A stretch of DNA of 64,000 bases from Terriglobus sp. TAA 43 (lineage in GTDB: Bacteria > Acidobacteriota > Terriglobia > Terriglobales > Acidobacteriaceae), in contig NZ_JUGR01000005.1 of NCBI RefSeq assembly GCF_000800015.1, forward strand, positions 30,226 through 94,225. The letters run 5' to 3'. Below, one piece after another: positions 35,124 to 44,900 of the stretch. The first letter of the stretch is position 1. Every line of letters starts with the position of its first letter. A program made the translations under genes and the position numbers. The notes below the pieces were generated by a model, which did no database searches, had not been told where the DNA came from, and saw nothing but the letters and a program-made list of their open reading frames with translations.

Positions 35124-35585
35124 ATGAAAAAAGTATTTTCAGCACTGGCACTACTTTTAATCACAGCGGTTGGAGCCACTGCGCAAAGGCCAGGGAGTGT
35201 GCAGTGGAGCGCTTCAGCGAAACCCGCAACGCATGCGGGAGAGTATGTTGTCGCGTTGCATGCTGAGGTAGAGAACGGATGGCATGTGTATTCGGCGAAG
35301 CAGTCGTCTGGTGGTCCGCTACCACTAGTGATTCGCGTGGATCAGGGCGCGCCCTTCTCGCTGGATGGAGCGATCACAGGAACCAGTCCGATTCAACATC
35401 ATGACGCGAGCTTCAATCTCGATACGGAGTACTTCACCGGAACGTTCCTTTTGAACATTCCGGTGAAATCCACGACGCAAGGATCGGGCGAGATTCCGTT
35501 GGCCGTTCGGTTTCAGATGTGCAGCGATACAACATGCATGCCACCGCGAACGATTCATTTAGTGGCAAAGGTCAACGCTTCTTGA
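35124..35585 (+). CDS. Stand-alone DsbD N-terminal-domain protein
   Basis: 153 residues with a signal peptide ending ATAQ. It matches the periplasmic N-terminal (alpha) domain of DsbD: VALHAEVENGWHVYSAKQSS, an immunoglobulin-like fold, and the Cys pair in RFQMCSDTTCMPPRTIHLVA, the usual C-x4-C-x-PP active site. In DsbD this domain passes electrons to DsbC or cytochrome-maturation thioredoxins. Here the membrane and C-terminal thioredoxin parts are absent, so it needs a partner; the two TlpA-like proteins nearby are candidates. It lies 5 nt after the cytochrome gene. Confidence 0.88.
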   Translation: MKKVFSALALLLITAVGATAQRPGSVQWSASAKPATHAGEYVVALHAEVENGWHVYSAKQSSGGPLPLVIRVDQGAPFSLDGAITGTSPIQHHDASFNLDTEYFTGTFLLNIPVKSTTQGSGEIPLAVRFQMCSDTTCMPPRTIHLVAKVNAS

Positions 35586-35711
35586 AATCCGTTTTCATTG
35601 GCAATACAGAGATCGATATGAACAAAGGTTGTTGTTTTATCCACAACACGAATGACGAGAGGGTGAAGTGTATGCGCGCACCATAAGTGCTGCGCACGAA
35701 CAACGCCGCCG

Positions 35712-35743
35712 CCCGCTCGTCAGCTCATGCTGGAGCGGGTTTT
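35712..35743 (+). terminator. Terminator of the CHRD/cytochrome operon
   Basis: CCCGCTC and GAGCGGG with inner CAGC/GCTG pairs, followed by TTTT. It lies about 130 nt after the DsbD-like gene. Confidence 0.7.
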
Positions 35744-35780
35744 CTGCTGGCTGCAATTTGTTGCACCTGCAGTTTTGAAG

Positions 35781-35816
35781 TCCACCCCGGCGTCAGCTAA
35801 GGGTGGATTTTCTTTT
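35781..35816 (+). terminator. Second, tandem terminator or attenuator
   Basis: TCCACCC and GGGTGGA, 7-bp stem with a 13-nt loop, followed by TTTTCTTTT. It lies 20 nt before the next start codon, so it may also hide or regulate translation of the following cytochrome gene. Confidence 0.5.
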
Positions 35817-35836
35817 GCTGGATCAGAGTCTGCGGG

Positions 35837-37264
35837 ATGAAAGGCAGGAACGGGGACATGGGTAACAAACGATTAGCTGGTGGGCGCGTGCAACGCAGCA
35901 TCCTCATTCCTCTTGCGATTGCATGTGGGGCACTGTTGCTGTCGAAGGCACAGATCGCCGTGAAGAATCAGGGATATGTTCCTTTCAGTGACGCGCCGAT
36001 TAACTATCGTTCTGACAAGCTTAGCGATCCAGTCGCGAAGCTGCAGCAGCGTCTGGATAATGGCGAAGCGAAGTTAAGCTATGAGTCCGAACACGGCTAT
36101 CTTCGCTCTGTCTTGAAAGAGTTGAGCATCCCGGTCGATTCGCAGACGCTCGTGTTTTCCAAGACGAGTTTCCAATACAAGAAGATCTCACCAGAGCATC
36201 CGCGAGCGCTGTACTTCAACGACGACGTTTACATCGGCCAGGTTCATGAAGGAAAGGCAATTGAAGTTGTTTCGTTTGATCCGATGCAGGGGGCGATCTT
36301 TTACCTGTTGGATGAGCAGAAGGTAGAGAAGCCGAAGTTTGAGCGTGCTGAACTTGACTGCACTCAATGCCACATTGCTGCTGGAACACGCGGTGTGCCG
36401 GGTGTGTTGCTGCGCTCGATCTATCCAACGTCGACAGGAACGCAGGCCACCAGCACAAGATCCTTCATCACGGATCAGGAAAGCCAAATCAAGAATCGCT
36501 GGGGCGGATGGTATGTGACAGGGAAGTTCAGCGTAGCGCCAGATTTGTCGATTGGCAACTCTGTAGTGCCTGATGGCGACAATGCCGGTGATGAAAAGCT
36601 GGCACCCATTGCGGCGAAGTTCGACAAGAAGAGCTATCTCACTCCTGACAGCGACGTTGTTGCTCACCTGGTTTTGGCGCATCAAACGCAAGCGCATAAC
36701 CTAATTACGCTTACGAACTACCGTGCGCGCATTGCAGCGTTTCAGGCTGCAAAAGCGAATGACGGTAAACCTGTGGATGCGGCTTCTCTGCCAGAGAGTG
36801 CTCGACAGCAATATGAGCGTCCAGCAGAGCAGTTGGTGCGTTATCTCGTATTCGCAAACGAAGCATCGCTTTCGGGCTTTGGCTTTGAAGCTGATGCGAA
36901 GTCTGACTTCGCGCGCGATTTTGTGGCGCATGGACCGCGGGATGCGAAGGGACGTTCACTTCGAGATTTTGATCTGAAGGTGCATACCTTCCGCTATCCG
37001 TGCAGCTACCTCGTTTACACGGAGTCGTTTGACAACATTCCAGAGCCGGCGAAGGGGTATGTGTATCACCGGCTGTTTCAAGTGTTGACCGGCGAAGACC
37101 AGAGCCAGGACTTTGTGGGCATAAGCCCTGAAGCAAAGCGCGCGGCATTGGAAATTCTGCTGGCTACAAAGCGTGGGCTGCCGGAGGAATGGCGGAGCTA
37201 CGCGCAATCCAGGCGCCTGCGAATTGCGGCTCAGCCGGTTGGCTCGAGCCATATCCATGGCTAA
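35837..37264 (+). CDS. Exported single-haem cytochrome-like protein
   Basis: 475 residues (ATG 35837; an ATG at 35858 with GGGGAC is as good). An uncleaved or cleaved hydrophobic segment covers about residues 20-37. One haem motif, CTQCH (C175, C178, H179) in ELDCTQCHIAAGTRGVPGVL. Upstream is PRALYFNDDVYIGQVHEGKA, then IEVVSFDPMQGAIFYLLDE; downstream is a large alpha-rich region. I recognise it only as a hypothetical cytochrome-c-domain protein seen in soil bacteria. Possible distant relation to cytochrome c peroxidases is not supported by a second haem motif. It precedes the TlpA-like copy 2 by 37 nt and is probably in one operon with it. Confidence 0.8.
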   Translation: MKGRNGDMGNKRLAGGRVQRSILIPLAIACGALLLSKAQIAVKNQGYVPFSDAPINYRSDKLSDPVAKLQQRLDNGEAKLSYESEHGYLRSVLKELSIPVDSQTLVFSKTSFQYKKISPEHPRALYFNDDVYIGQVHEGKAIEVVSFDPMQGAIFYLLDEQKVEKPKFERAELDCTQCHIAAGTRGVPGVLLRSIYPTSTGTQATSTRSFITDQESQIKNRWGGWYVTGKFSVAPDLSIGNSVVPDGDNAGDEKLAPIAAKFDKKSYLTPDSDVVAHLVLAHQTQAHNLITLTNYRARIAAFQAAKANDGKPVDAASLPESARQQYERPAEQLVRYLVFANEASLSGFGFEADAKSDFARDFVAHGPRDAKGRSLRDFDLKVHTFRYPCSYLVYTESFDNIPEPAKGYVYHRLFQVLTGEDQSQDFVGISPEAKRAALEILLATKRGLPEEWRSYAQSRRLRIAAQPVGSSHIHG

Positions 37265-37301
37265 GACACACCACGTTGTATCAACCACTCGCGAGGTCAC
37301 T

Positions 37302-38675
37302 ATGAAGACGATGCTGAAATACACAGGTGTTGCGATTGCCTTGGCAGGATTGGGCACAACCGCAGCGTTGGCACAGAACGCAACAAAGTCAATTGATGGT
37401 CGATGGGATGCGGCGCTTGTCCGACCGAATGGAGAGACTGTTCCATTCCGGCTGGACATTTCCGGCAGCGGGAACAATGTGAAGGGAACGTTCTATAACG
37501 GATTCCAGCCGTTCGACAGCACGACCGGCGGATCCTTTGCGAACAATGAACTGACGCTCAACATTGATCACTATCTCACTGCGATCCATGCCAAGTTGAA
37601 CGGCGATCAGCTTGCAGGTGATGTCTCCACGCAGAATCGTGCGTCGACCGCGGCGTATCAGTTTAAGGCCACGCGTCATGTGGACGAGAAGGTAAATGTC
37701 TCGAACGTGCCACAGGTTGCTGGAGCTTACATTCTTCCGCTGGAGACTCCTTCGTCTAAGGGCGAAAAGGCATTTCACTTCATCGTGGAGCAGAGAGGTG
37801 CAGAGGTTGCGGCGACGATCCTCCGAGTGGATGGAGATACAGGCGCGTATACCGGCACGTATCGCGATGGTAAGTGGCGCTTGAGTCATTTCGACGGTTC
37901 CCGTCCGGGAGTTATTGAAGTGATTCCGCAGGCAGACGGTACACTTGCCGTCGAACAGAATCCAGGTTCGAAGCAGACTGCACAGAAAGCGTCCACTACG
38001 GCGAGCGCAAAGGCCTATGGCGAAGAGGCGCCTGTCGATAGCCGCTATACTCCGCAGCTCGTGGCTTACCGCGAAGATGTGGCACGTGCAAAGGGCCTTC
38101 CGCAGCCGGAGAATTACAGCACACATACAACCGTCCGCGATCAAAACGAGAAATTCGCGTTTAACTTCCCTGATGTGAACGGAAAGCTGATATCCGAAGA
38201 TGATCCGCGTTTTAAGGGCAAGGTAGTTGTCGCGGTTGTTACCGGCACGTGGTGCCCGAACTGCCACGATGAAGCCCAGTATCTTGTTCAGTTGGATAAG
38301 AAGTACCGGGACAAGGGACTAGCGATTGTTGCTCTGGATTTCGAGGAGCCAGAGCAGCAAGGCGGCTTGGAGCGCGAGAAGGCCTTCGTGAAGCAGTATG
38401 GTGTGGACTACACCTACCTCATCGCAGGAGCGCCCGCAGAGATGTGGGAGAAGGTGCCGCAGGCGGTTAACCTAAACACATGGCCTGCGACGTTGTTCAT
38501 TGGGCGTGATGGTCACGTGAAGTCAGTGCATTCAGGTTTCGCATCGCCTGCGAGCGGTAAGTTCAATGATGAGCTGAAAGCAGAGTTCACTGCCACCATC
38601 GAGAAGCTGCTGGCAGAAAAGCCGACGCAGCAGTCGGCATCTGTTGGGATCCAGGTAATTCACGAAGGCGAGTAG
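37302..38675 (+). CDS. Exported TlpA-like thioredoxin-fold protein, copy 2
   Basis: The ATG at 37302 (GAGGTCACT before it) gives 457 residues with a clean signal peptide ending ALAQ; the frame upstream is not coding. Same plan as copy 1: two beta-rich lipocalin-like segments starting SIDGRWDAALVRPNGETVPF and QVAGAYILPLETPSSKGEKA, then a thioredoxin domain with active site GTWCPNCHDEA, LAIVALDFEEPEQQGG and cis-Pro region WPATLFIGRDG. Likely periplasmic disulfide reductase acting on cytochrome Cys or peroxide stress. Strong bidirectional terminator 10 nt downstream. Confidence 0.88.
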   Translation: MKTMLKYTGVAIALAGLGTTAALAQNATKSIDGRWDAALVRPNGETVPFRLDISGSGNNVKGTFYNGFQPFDSTTGGSFANNELTLNIDHYLTAIHAKLNGDQLAGDVSTQNRASTAAYQFKATRHVDEKVNVSNVPQVAGAYILPLETPSSKGEKAFHFIVEQRGAEVAATILRVDGDTGAYTGTYRDGKWRLSHFDGSRPGVIEVIPQADGTLAVEQNPGSKQTAQKASTTASAKAYGEEAPVDSRYTPQLVAYREDVARAKGLPQPENYSTHTTVRDQNEKFAFNFPDVNGKLISEDDPRFKGKVVVAVVTGTWCPNCHDEAQYLVQLDKKYRDKGLAIVALDFEEPEQQGGLEREKAFVKQYGVDYTYLIAGAPAEMWEKVPQAVNLNTWPATLFIGRDGHVKSVHSGFASPASGKFNDELKAEFTATIEKLLAEKPTQQSASVGIQVIHEGE

Positions 38676-38685
38676 TGCGAAAAGA

Positions 38686-38722
38686 GAAGAGCCGCCGGAT
38701 CGCAATGATCCGGCGGCTCTTC
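38686..38722. terminator. Bidirectional terminator
   Basis: GAAGAGCCGCCGGATC and its exact complement form a 16-bp stem with a 5-nt loop and flanking T-rich/A-rich ends. It lies between the convergent TlpA-like and sulfatase genes. Confidence 0.85.
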
Positions 38723-38736
38723 TTTGTCTCTTGCGA

Positions 38737-40203
38737 CTAAACTTTTCTTCCCGGGATTTCCGTAAGAAGCTTTGCGAGTCGTGCTTCAAGGTCTTTCTGT
38801 ATCGTTGCGTATTTCGGATCGCCGTAGAGGTTATGTGCCTCGTTGGGATCGTTCTTGAGATCGTAGAGTTCAAATTCCTGTGGCGACTGCGTGTACCACT
38901 GTATGAATTTGTGTGTGTCCGTACGCACGCCGCGGTGTGGTGCTACATTTTCGGCGCCAGGGAACTCGTAATAGTCATAAAGCCATTCCTTGCGCCATGC
39001 GGGACCCTTGTTGTCTACAACGTCCAACATGGAGCGTCCCTGGAACTGCTTGGGGATAGGAAGACCAACAAGATCCATGACGGTGGGAGCGATGTCGACG
39101 TCCAACACCATCTCCTTCTTTACCGCACCTGCTTTCACGCGGTTGGGATAGCGGATGGCCATGGGAACGCGGATGGATGGTTCATGCATCAGGCGCTTGT
39201 CGAACAGACGCCACTCACCCAGAAGATAGCCGTGATCCGAGCTGTGAATGACGGCCGTGTCGTCCATCACCTTAGTGTCGTCCAGATGCTTGAAGATGCG
39301 CCCCACGTTCTCATCGATGGCGACAAGGCCGGAGTAGTAGTCCTTGCATAGCTCTTCGATAGAACGGACTGCGTCGCCAGTGTCCGTTGTACCGATCTTG
39401 TTGTCCGCAGTCTTGAACGGAGTAGGCTTGCCGGGATATCCCTTGAGATCGTCATCAAACGATGCTGGCTTGGGAATCTTCACGCCGTTGTACAGGTCGA
39501 GATGGCGACGCGCACGGAAGTATGGCGCATGAGGCGTCATATACCAGAGGAGCAGAGCGAATGGCTTCTCGCGAGGCTGCTTCAACCAGTCGAGAACACG
39601 GTCCGTGACAAAGTCGTCGCAGTATCCCTCGTTCCACACTTGGACTGGGCCGATCTTGCCATTCTTGCCTTCGGCCATCTTCGGCTTGTAGTAGTTCGTG
39701 GCCGGAGCATTTACGCCCAGATAGTAATCCCAGTGCTTTTCCTTCATGCCGTTGCGCATGTGCACCTTGCCAACGACACAGGTTTCATATCCGGCTTCGA
39801 GCAGGTAGTCAGTGAAGACGGGAATGTCGGATGGTAACGGCGTGTTGACCGTTTTATTGTCCAGGGCACCGGTGGAACGCGACCACATGCCGGTCATGGC
39901 TGAGGCACGGGCTGGAGCGCACAGTGCGTTCGTGCAGAAGGCATTCTCAAACTTCACGCCTTCGTGAGCAATGCGATCCATGTTGGGGGTTTTCAGCAGG
40001 GGATGGCCCGCGCTGCTGAGGCAGTCCCAACGCTGTCCTTCGGTGTATAGGAAGATCAGGTTTGGCTTCTTGCCATCTTTCGCAGGTGCTTCTTCTGCTG
40101 TGGGGAGTGCCCGTGCGAGGTTTGGTGTTACTGCTGCGCCCAGGGCCGCCGCGCCTCCCTGTACAAACTGTCGCCTATCGAACTGCTTGCCAATCGAATC
40201 CAT
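38737..40203 (-). CDS. Tat-exported type I sulfatase
   Basis: The ATG at 40203 has GGAAAGG at good spacing and gives 488 residues with a Tat-like leader (FDRRQFVQGGAAALGAAV). The formylglycine motif is CAPAR (C85) in TNALCAPARASAMTG. Other family pieces are AGYETCVVGKVHMRN, TPHAPYF, VIHSSDHGYLLGEWRLFDKR (metal-binding Asp-His) and the C-terminal QEFELYDLKNDPNEAHNLYG. The N-terminal metal motif, usually DDQR or DEQR, reads TEGQRWD, so one or two acidic ligands are replaced. It probably removes sulfate from a glycan; a maturase (FGE or anSME) is not in the window. It is next to a regulator and TonB receptor 3. Confidence 0.9.
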   Translation of the reverse strand: MDSIGKQFDRRQFVQGGAAALGAAVTPNLARALPTAEEAPAKDGKKPNLIFLYTEGQRWDCLSSAGHPLLKTPNMDRIAHEGVKFENAFCTNALCAPARASAMTGMWSRSTGALDNKTVNTPLPSDIPVFTDYLLEAGYETCVVGKVHMRNGMKEKHWDYYLGVNAPATNYYKPKMAEGKNGKIGPVQVWNEGYCDDFVTDRVLDWLKQPREKPFALLLWYMTPHAPYFRARRHLDLYNGVKIPKPASFDDDLKGYPGKPTPFKTADNKIGTTDTGDAVRSIEELCKDYYSGLVAIDENVGRIFKHLDDTKVMDDTAVIHSSDHGYLLGEWRLFDKRLMHEPSIRVPMAIRYPNRVKAGAVKKEMVLDVDIAPTVMDLVGLPIPKQFQGRSMLDVVDNKGPAWRKEWLYDYYEFPGAENVAPHRGVRTDTHKFIQWYTQSPQEFELYDLKNDPNEAHNLYGDPKYATIQKDLEARLAKLLTEIPGRKV

Positions 40204-40359
40204 GTCATGCCTTTCCAAGCCAAGTATTTTCGCCGGATGATTCACAGCGAAATTGAATGTGTGTTCTCAGCGATAGCGGTTATCGCATATGGCTCTAAGT
40301 CAGTGCAATGGACATCGAAAGAAATGAAAAATCATAAGCCTTTTGTAATGAGCGTTTAG

Positions 40360-40376
40360 CACGGTGCTGTCACCGT
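40360..40376. repeat. Inverted repeat CACGGTG-N4-CACCGT, downstream copy
   Basis: CACGGTG CTGT CACCGT, 27 nt after the regulator stop and 157 nt before the sulfatase start. It closely resembles the inverted repeat in front of the regulator (41827-41845). It may be an operator for the sulfatase or a hairpin terminator without a U-tract. Confidence 0.5.
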
Positions 40377-40402
40377 ATCGTTCCGCATGACACGGGTGAA
40401 AA

Positions 40403-41779
40403 CTAATGAATATGGTAAGCGACGACGGTCGTATTGCTGACTTCATCCTTCACGAAATCACTTCTCAACACGACTTCGAAGCCGTGGAGCTTTCCGTTGA
40501 TGGTGGCAGCACTAAGGATGGGTTGCCACATGCGTTGCGTGAAGAGAAAGTGTTCCGCGGCATACACACTGCCCATGGTGGAACCGCCGAGGAGAAGGAC
40601 ATGTTCATTGCCACTCGGTGTTTCCGTCAAAGCTACTGTGGTCAGTGCCTGGGTATCTGTTTTGGTGATGATAGCGACCTCGCCTTTTCTGGGAGCCCGA
40701 TTCACCACTTGAAAGGTGTAATGCTCGTATCCACGGTCGAGATGGAAATCAAGGTTCGAGTCGTAAATAGAAGACCAAGGGTTGAAGGTGGAAGTGCCGA
40801 GCAGGATAAGGTTGGCGCCTTGCAGATCGCCCTGGTTCACATCGCGTGCATAGCGAACCTCCACATCCTTATCAGAGGTGGGGAGGTTCAGTCGATAGGG
40901 AATGCGCACCAGCTCCGAAGTGAGTTTCAGATCGGCCATGGTAGCCGCATTCACTCGGGATAACAGTCCCGGCCCTTCTGGCGAAATTGCCTGGATGGCG
41001 GGATCGTTCTGATAGCGCTGCTCCATATATACGAGCAGGGGAACCGGTTGATGCGTGTACGCGGTGTAGAGATTGAGGGCGGCATCGCCGGCAACAATCA
41101 CCGTACGACGATTTCCCTGAAAGAGTGTTTTCCATAGCAGCAATGACCCGTAGTCGCGTTCTGCCTGTGCTCGCCGGTTATGCTGCCATAGAAAAAATCC
41201 GACAATGGCGATCGCTAGAAGAGGGATCGCTGTCCACAGCCAGACTCGTTTGCTTGCCTTCTGAAGGATTTGAATCGGATGCGGCTCTGCTGTGTCCCGC
41301 TCGGAGACGCTCGGTTCGGAAGAAGATGCGACGTCTTCAAACCGAGCGACATAACCACCTTTGGGAACAAGAATTCGCGCGGGATTAAGCTTGCCTTCGG
41401 TTCCGTAATACAGGTCCAAGCGTTTCCGAAGATGTCGAGCGCTGCCGCGAACAATCGCATCTTCGCCTGCATTGAACCCAGGCGGGCGATGAAAGAAGTG
41501 GATGCCAATCTGCTGTTCGCTTAGTTCATCGACATGTCCAGCCCATGTACGTTCGCAGATGTGCTTGAGCAACGCTGCCAATCGGGGAGATTTGGAAAAC
41601 GTTTCACTGTGGACGATGCGATCCAATTCTTCGGCGCGAGGATCTGATGTGTTGCCATCCTGCATCGCCTGCATTTGCAGGGGGTTGGTTTCGGGTATGA
41701 TCTCTTTACTCACAGACAGCGATGTTTTCCCTCCTCCATCCCGTGCATCGCAGCTTCTCACACTGTTGTCGCTAGACAC
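40403..41779 (-). CDS. Membrane-anchored DNA-binding regulator candidate
   Basis: 458 residues. About 48-150 is a compact domain (ELDRIVHSETFSKSPRLAAL, HVDELSEQQIGIHFF, EDAIVRGSARHLRKRLDLYY, ILVPKGGYVARF) that looks like a winged-helix unit common in Acidobacteria. One transmembrane helix follows (about 180-198, WLWTAIPLLAIAIVGFFLW). The remaining 260 residues would be periplasmic, including VIVAGDAALNLYTAYTHQPV, GANLILLGTSTFNPW and EHVLLLGGSTMGSVYAAE. The layout is CadC/ToxR-like: outside sensing coupled to DNA binding. I cannot name the family. It diverges from TonB receptor 3, with three inverted repeats between them. The start may instead be Met 36 or 39. Confidence 0.7.
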   Translation of the reverse strand: MSSDNSVRSCDARDGGGKTSLSVSKEIIPETNPLQMQAMQDGNTSDPRAEELDRIVHSETFSKSPRLAALLKHICERTWAGHVDELSEQQIGIHFFHRPPGFNAGEDAIVRGSARHLRKRLDLYYGTEGKLNPARILVPKGGYVARFEDVASSSEPSVSERDTAEPHPIQILQKASKRVWLWTAIPLLAIAIVGFFLWQHNRRAQAERDYGSLLLWKTLFQGNRRTVIVAGDAALNLYTAYTHQPVPLLVYMEQRYQNDPAIQAISPEGPGLLSRVNAATMADLKLTSELVRIPYRLNLPTSDKDVEVRYARDVNQGDLQGANLILLGTSTFNPWSSIYDSNLDFHLDRGYEHYTFQVVNRAPRKGEVAIITKTDTQALTTVALTETPSGNEHVLLLGGSTMGSVYAAEHFLFTQRMWQPILSAATINGKLHGFEVVLRSDFVKDEVSNTTVVAYHIH

Positions 41780-41826
41780 AAGAACACCCTCTCTTTCCTG
41801 AAAATCCCAAGAAAACGCAGGCGGCG

Positions 41827-41916
41827 CACGGTGACACGCACCGTGTCATAGCAGGTTTGACCTTTTCGGTTACTGCTATGGCTCGTTAGATTCGTTGGGC
41901 TTTTGAAATCCAACGA
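41827..41916. promoter_or_regulatory. Cluster of inverted repeats in the regulator/TonB 3 divergent promoter
   Basis: Three perfect inverted repeats lie here. CACGGTG-N5-CACCGTG (41827-41845) overlaps TGACACG-N3-CGTGTCA (41832-41848). CATAGCAG-N18-CTGCTATG covers 41847-41880, and TCGTTGG-N11-CCAACGA covers 41892-41916. These are candidate operators controlling both divergent genes. Confidence 0.55.
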
Positions 41917-41976
41917 GGATCGGCGCGAAATTCGTTCGATCCCCCTTAGCAATCACCCTTTTCGAGGTCAGACACT

Positions 41977-44900
41977 ATGTATCGCCGAACTCCTGCTTTT
42001 TCCAGGCGCACCGTGGGCAGGGCGCTTTCTAATTCGGTTCTTTCTTTCTCCCTGGTTTTGCCGATTGGTCTTGCCGCAGTGACAGCGTTGCCTTCTGCAG
42101 CGCAGGTAGTTACAGCTTCTTTGCGCGGAACCGTTCAGGATTCTTCTGGTGCACCCATTGCCAATGCGCAGGTGAAGGTGGTCAACACTGCCACCAACGT
42201 GGTGACGCAAGCGCACACGGATGACAATGGCCGCTTCGTCTTTGCCTCGCTCGAACCGGGTGGTCCTTATACCTTGTCCGTTACCGCCAACGGTTTCAAG
42301 ACGGACCAACGCAACGGCATCACGCTAGCTGTGAGCCAGATTGCTGACATTGAGGTACCGCTCCAGATTGGTTCGGCTTCTGAGACGGTTGAGGTGCAGG
42401 CCGATGTTCCGCAGATTGAGACATCCACCGGCGCGATCTCCGGACTTGTGGAGAACCGCAGCATCGTGAACCTGCCGCTTAACCAGCGCAACCCTTATGC
42501 GCTGGTGTTTCTGTTGCCAGGATCGGTTGGCAGCGTGGGAACGGCTTACAACTCTTCCAACATCTCCATCAATGGTGGGCGACCCGGTAGCGCCGATATT
42601 CTGGTGGACGGTATTCCAGCTTCGCCTCCGTTGGCGAATCCGATCAACGGCTTTGCCGTGTTCCCATCCGTGGACGCTGTGGACGAATTCAAAGTTCTCA
42701 CGAATGGCTACAGCGCCGAGTTTGGTCGCAGCGGTAGCGGCATCATCAACTTGATCCTAAAATCGGGCACGAACAAGCCCCACGGCAGCTTGTATGACTT
42801 CGTGCGCAACTCCGCGATGGACGCCAACGACTGGTTCAGCAAGCTGAATAACCGCGCACTTCCGCAGTTCACTCGAAATCAGTTTGGTGGAAGCATCCAG
42901 GCTCCTGTAGTGATCCCGCATCTGTACAACGGACGTGACAAGACCTTCTTCCTGTTCTCGTACGAAGGTCTGAAGCAGGGAACGGGTACATCCACGAACA
43001 TGGTGGTACCAACGGCCGCTCAACGCGCTGGTGATTTTTCAGCCACCGGCATTCCTGCGATCTATGACCCGACGACGACAGTGGCTGCAGGTAGCGCTTA
43101 TACGCGCACAGCCTTTGCGGGCAACATGATTCCGAAGACTCGCCTTGATCCGGTGGCGCAGAACATTGTGAAGTACTGGCCGCTTCCTAATATTGCGAAT
43201 GCTGCCTATGGCGCCAACAACTACTTCGCGACCGGCGTTAACCAGGTCAACATCAACACCTATGATGCGAAGGTCGACCAAGTGTTTAACGATCGCAACA
43301 GGATGTTCGCGCGTTATTCCGGTCGTCGACTTTCGCAGCCTGCAACGCTATTTGAAGATCCGTCGATTGCTGTTGCGCAGAACAACGCAGGACAGCAACC
43401 GCAGAACTCCAACTCTGTCGCGGTAGATTACACGCGCACCCAATCACCCACGCTGGTCTTCGAAGCGCGTTATGGCTACTCACGCGTAGCATTGGATTTC
43501 CGTTCGGTCAGTGATGGATTTGATCCTACGGCAAATCTCGGTATGCCAAGTTACATCTCAGCCAACGCTGACCATCTCCAATTCCCTGGCATTGCTCCGG
43601 CTAACTATCAAGGCTTGGGAAGCGCTGGGCAGGGAACCACACGGCACGCGGGTTACGAAGCACATCTTCTGGGCGTGAACATTACCAAAGTCAAGGGCAA
43701 CCATGTCCTGAAGTTCGGTGGTGAAGGTCGTCTTATGCGGGCTAATGATACGGAATCCGGTAACTCTGTCGGTGGTTTCTCGTTTCCCAAAACGCACACA
43801 CAGCAGAACCCGAACAACGCGGTGGGCGGCGATGGTTTTGCCAGCTTCCTGCTGGGGCTTGGCACCGGCACCATGACCATCAACAGCAAGGACGGCGCGA
43901 CGCAGAGCTTTTATTATGCGGGCTACATACAGGATGACTGGAAGGCGAATTCGAAGCTCACCCTGAATCTGGGCCTACGTTGGGACGTGGAGATTCCGCG
44001 CACCGAACGTCATGACCGCATGGAAGTCTTCGATCCCAGTGCAACGTCGCCTCTGGCATCTGTGTATTCGGGGGCCAAAGGCGGCCTAAGGTTTATGGGT
44101 GTGAACGGCACAAGCCGCCGTCAGTATGATCCTCGTTGGAAAGATTGGTCGCCCCGCTTCGGCTTTGCCTATCAGGTGGATTCGAAGACCGCCATTCGCG
44201 GCGCCTATGGTATTTACTTCAATCCGTCGATGCGTGCAGCTGCAGCAACGATTGGCAACGTGGGCTTCAGCGCTTCAACGACGTTTGACGCAGTTCCGGG
44301 CAATATAACGCTCTCTGGTGCGACGCTGAGCAATCCGTTTCCGAACGGAATCGCCAAGCCCGCTGGCAGTTCGCAGGGACTGTCTACGGCGATTGGGCAA
44401 ACATTTGAAACGCCACTGGCAGGCGACAACAGGGTGGGCTATACCCAAAGCTACGACCTGGATGTACAGCGCCAGTTGCCGTGGTCTGTGTTGGTGGAAG
44501 CAGCTTACGTGGGAAGTCACGGTGTTCACCTGAACCGTGCGGGTGAGAACGACTTCCTGCTGAATCAGCTTCCCATCTCAGTCGTGCAGCAGTATGGTAC
44601 GGCGTTGCAACAGTCCGTTGCGAATCCTTTCTATGGAACGATCACCACCGGAACGCTTTCATCGCAGACCATTGCGCGGCGTTATCTCCTGGCACCATTC
44701 CCGCAGTATGTGCAGGTGCAGGCGTCATATCCAACAGGGGGCTTTAGCCAGTACGATTCGTTCCAGTTGAAAGTGACCAAACGTGCGGCGCATGGACTCA
44801 CGTTGTTGCTGGCATTTACCGGTTCGAAGCTGTTTGATAACTACTCGAACATCTCGAATGTTGGCAATCAGGCCGGTGGCATACAGGACATCTACAACCC

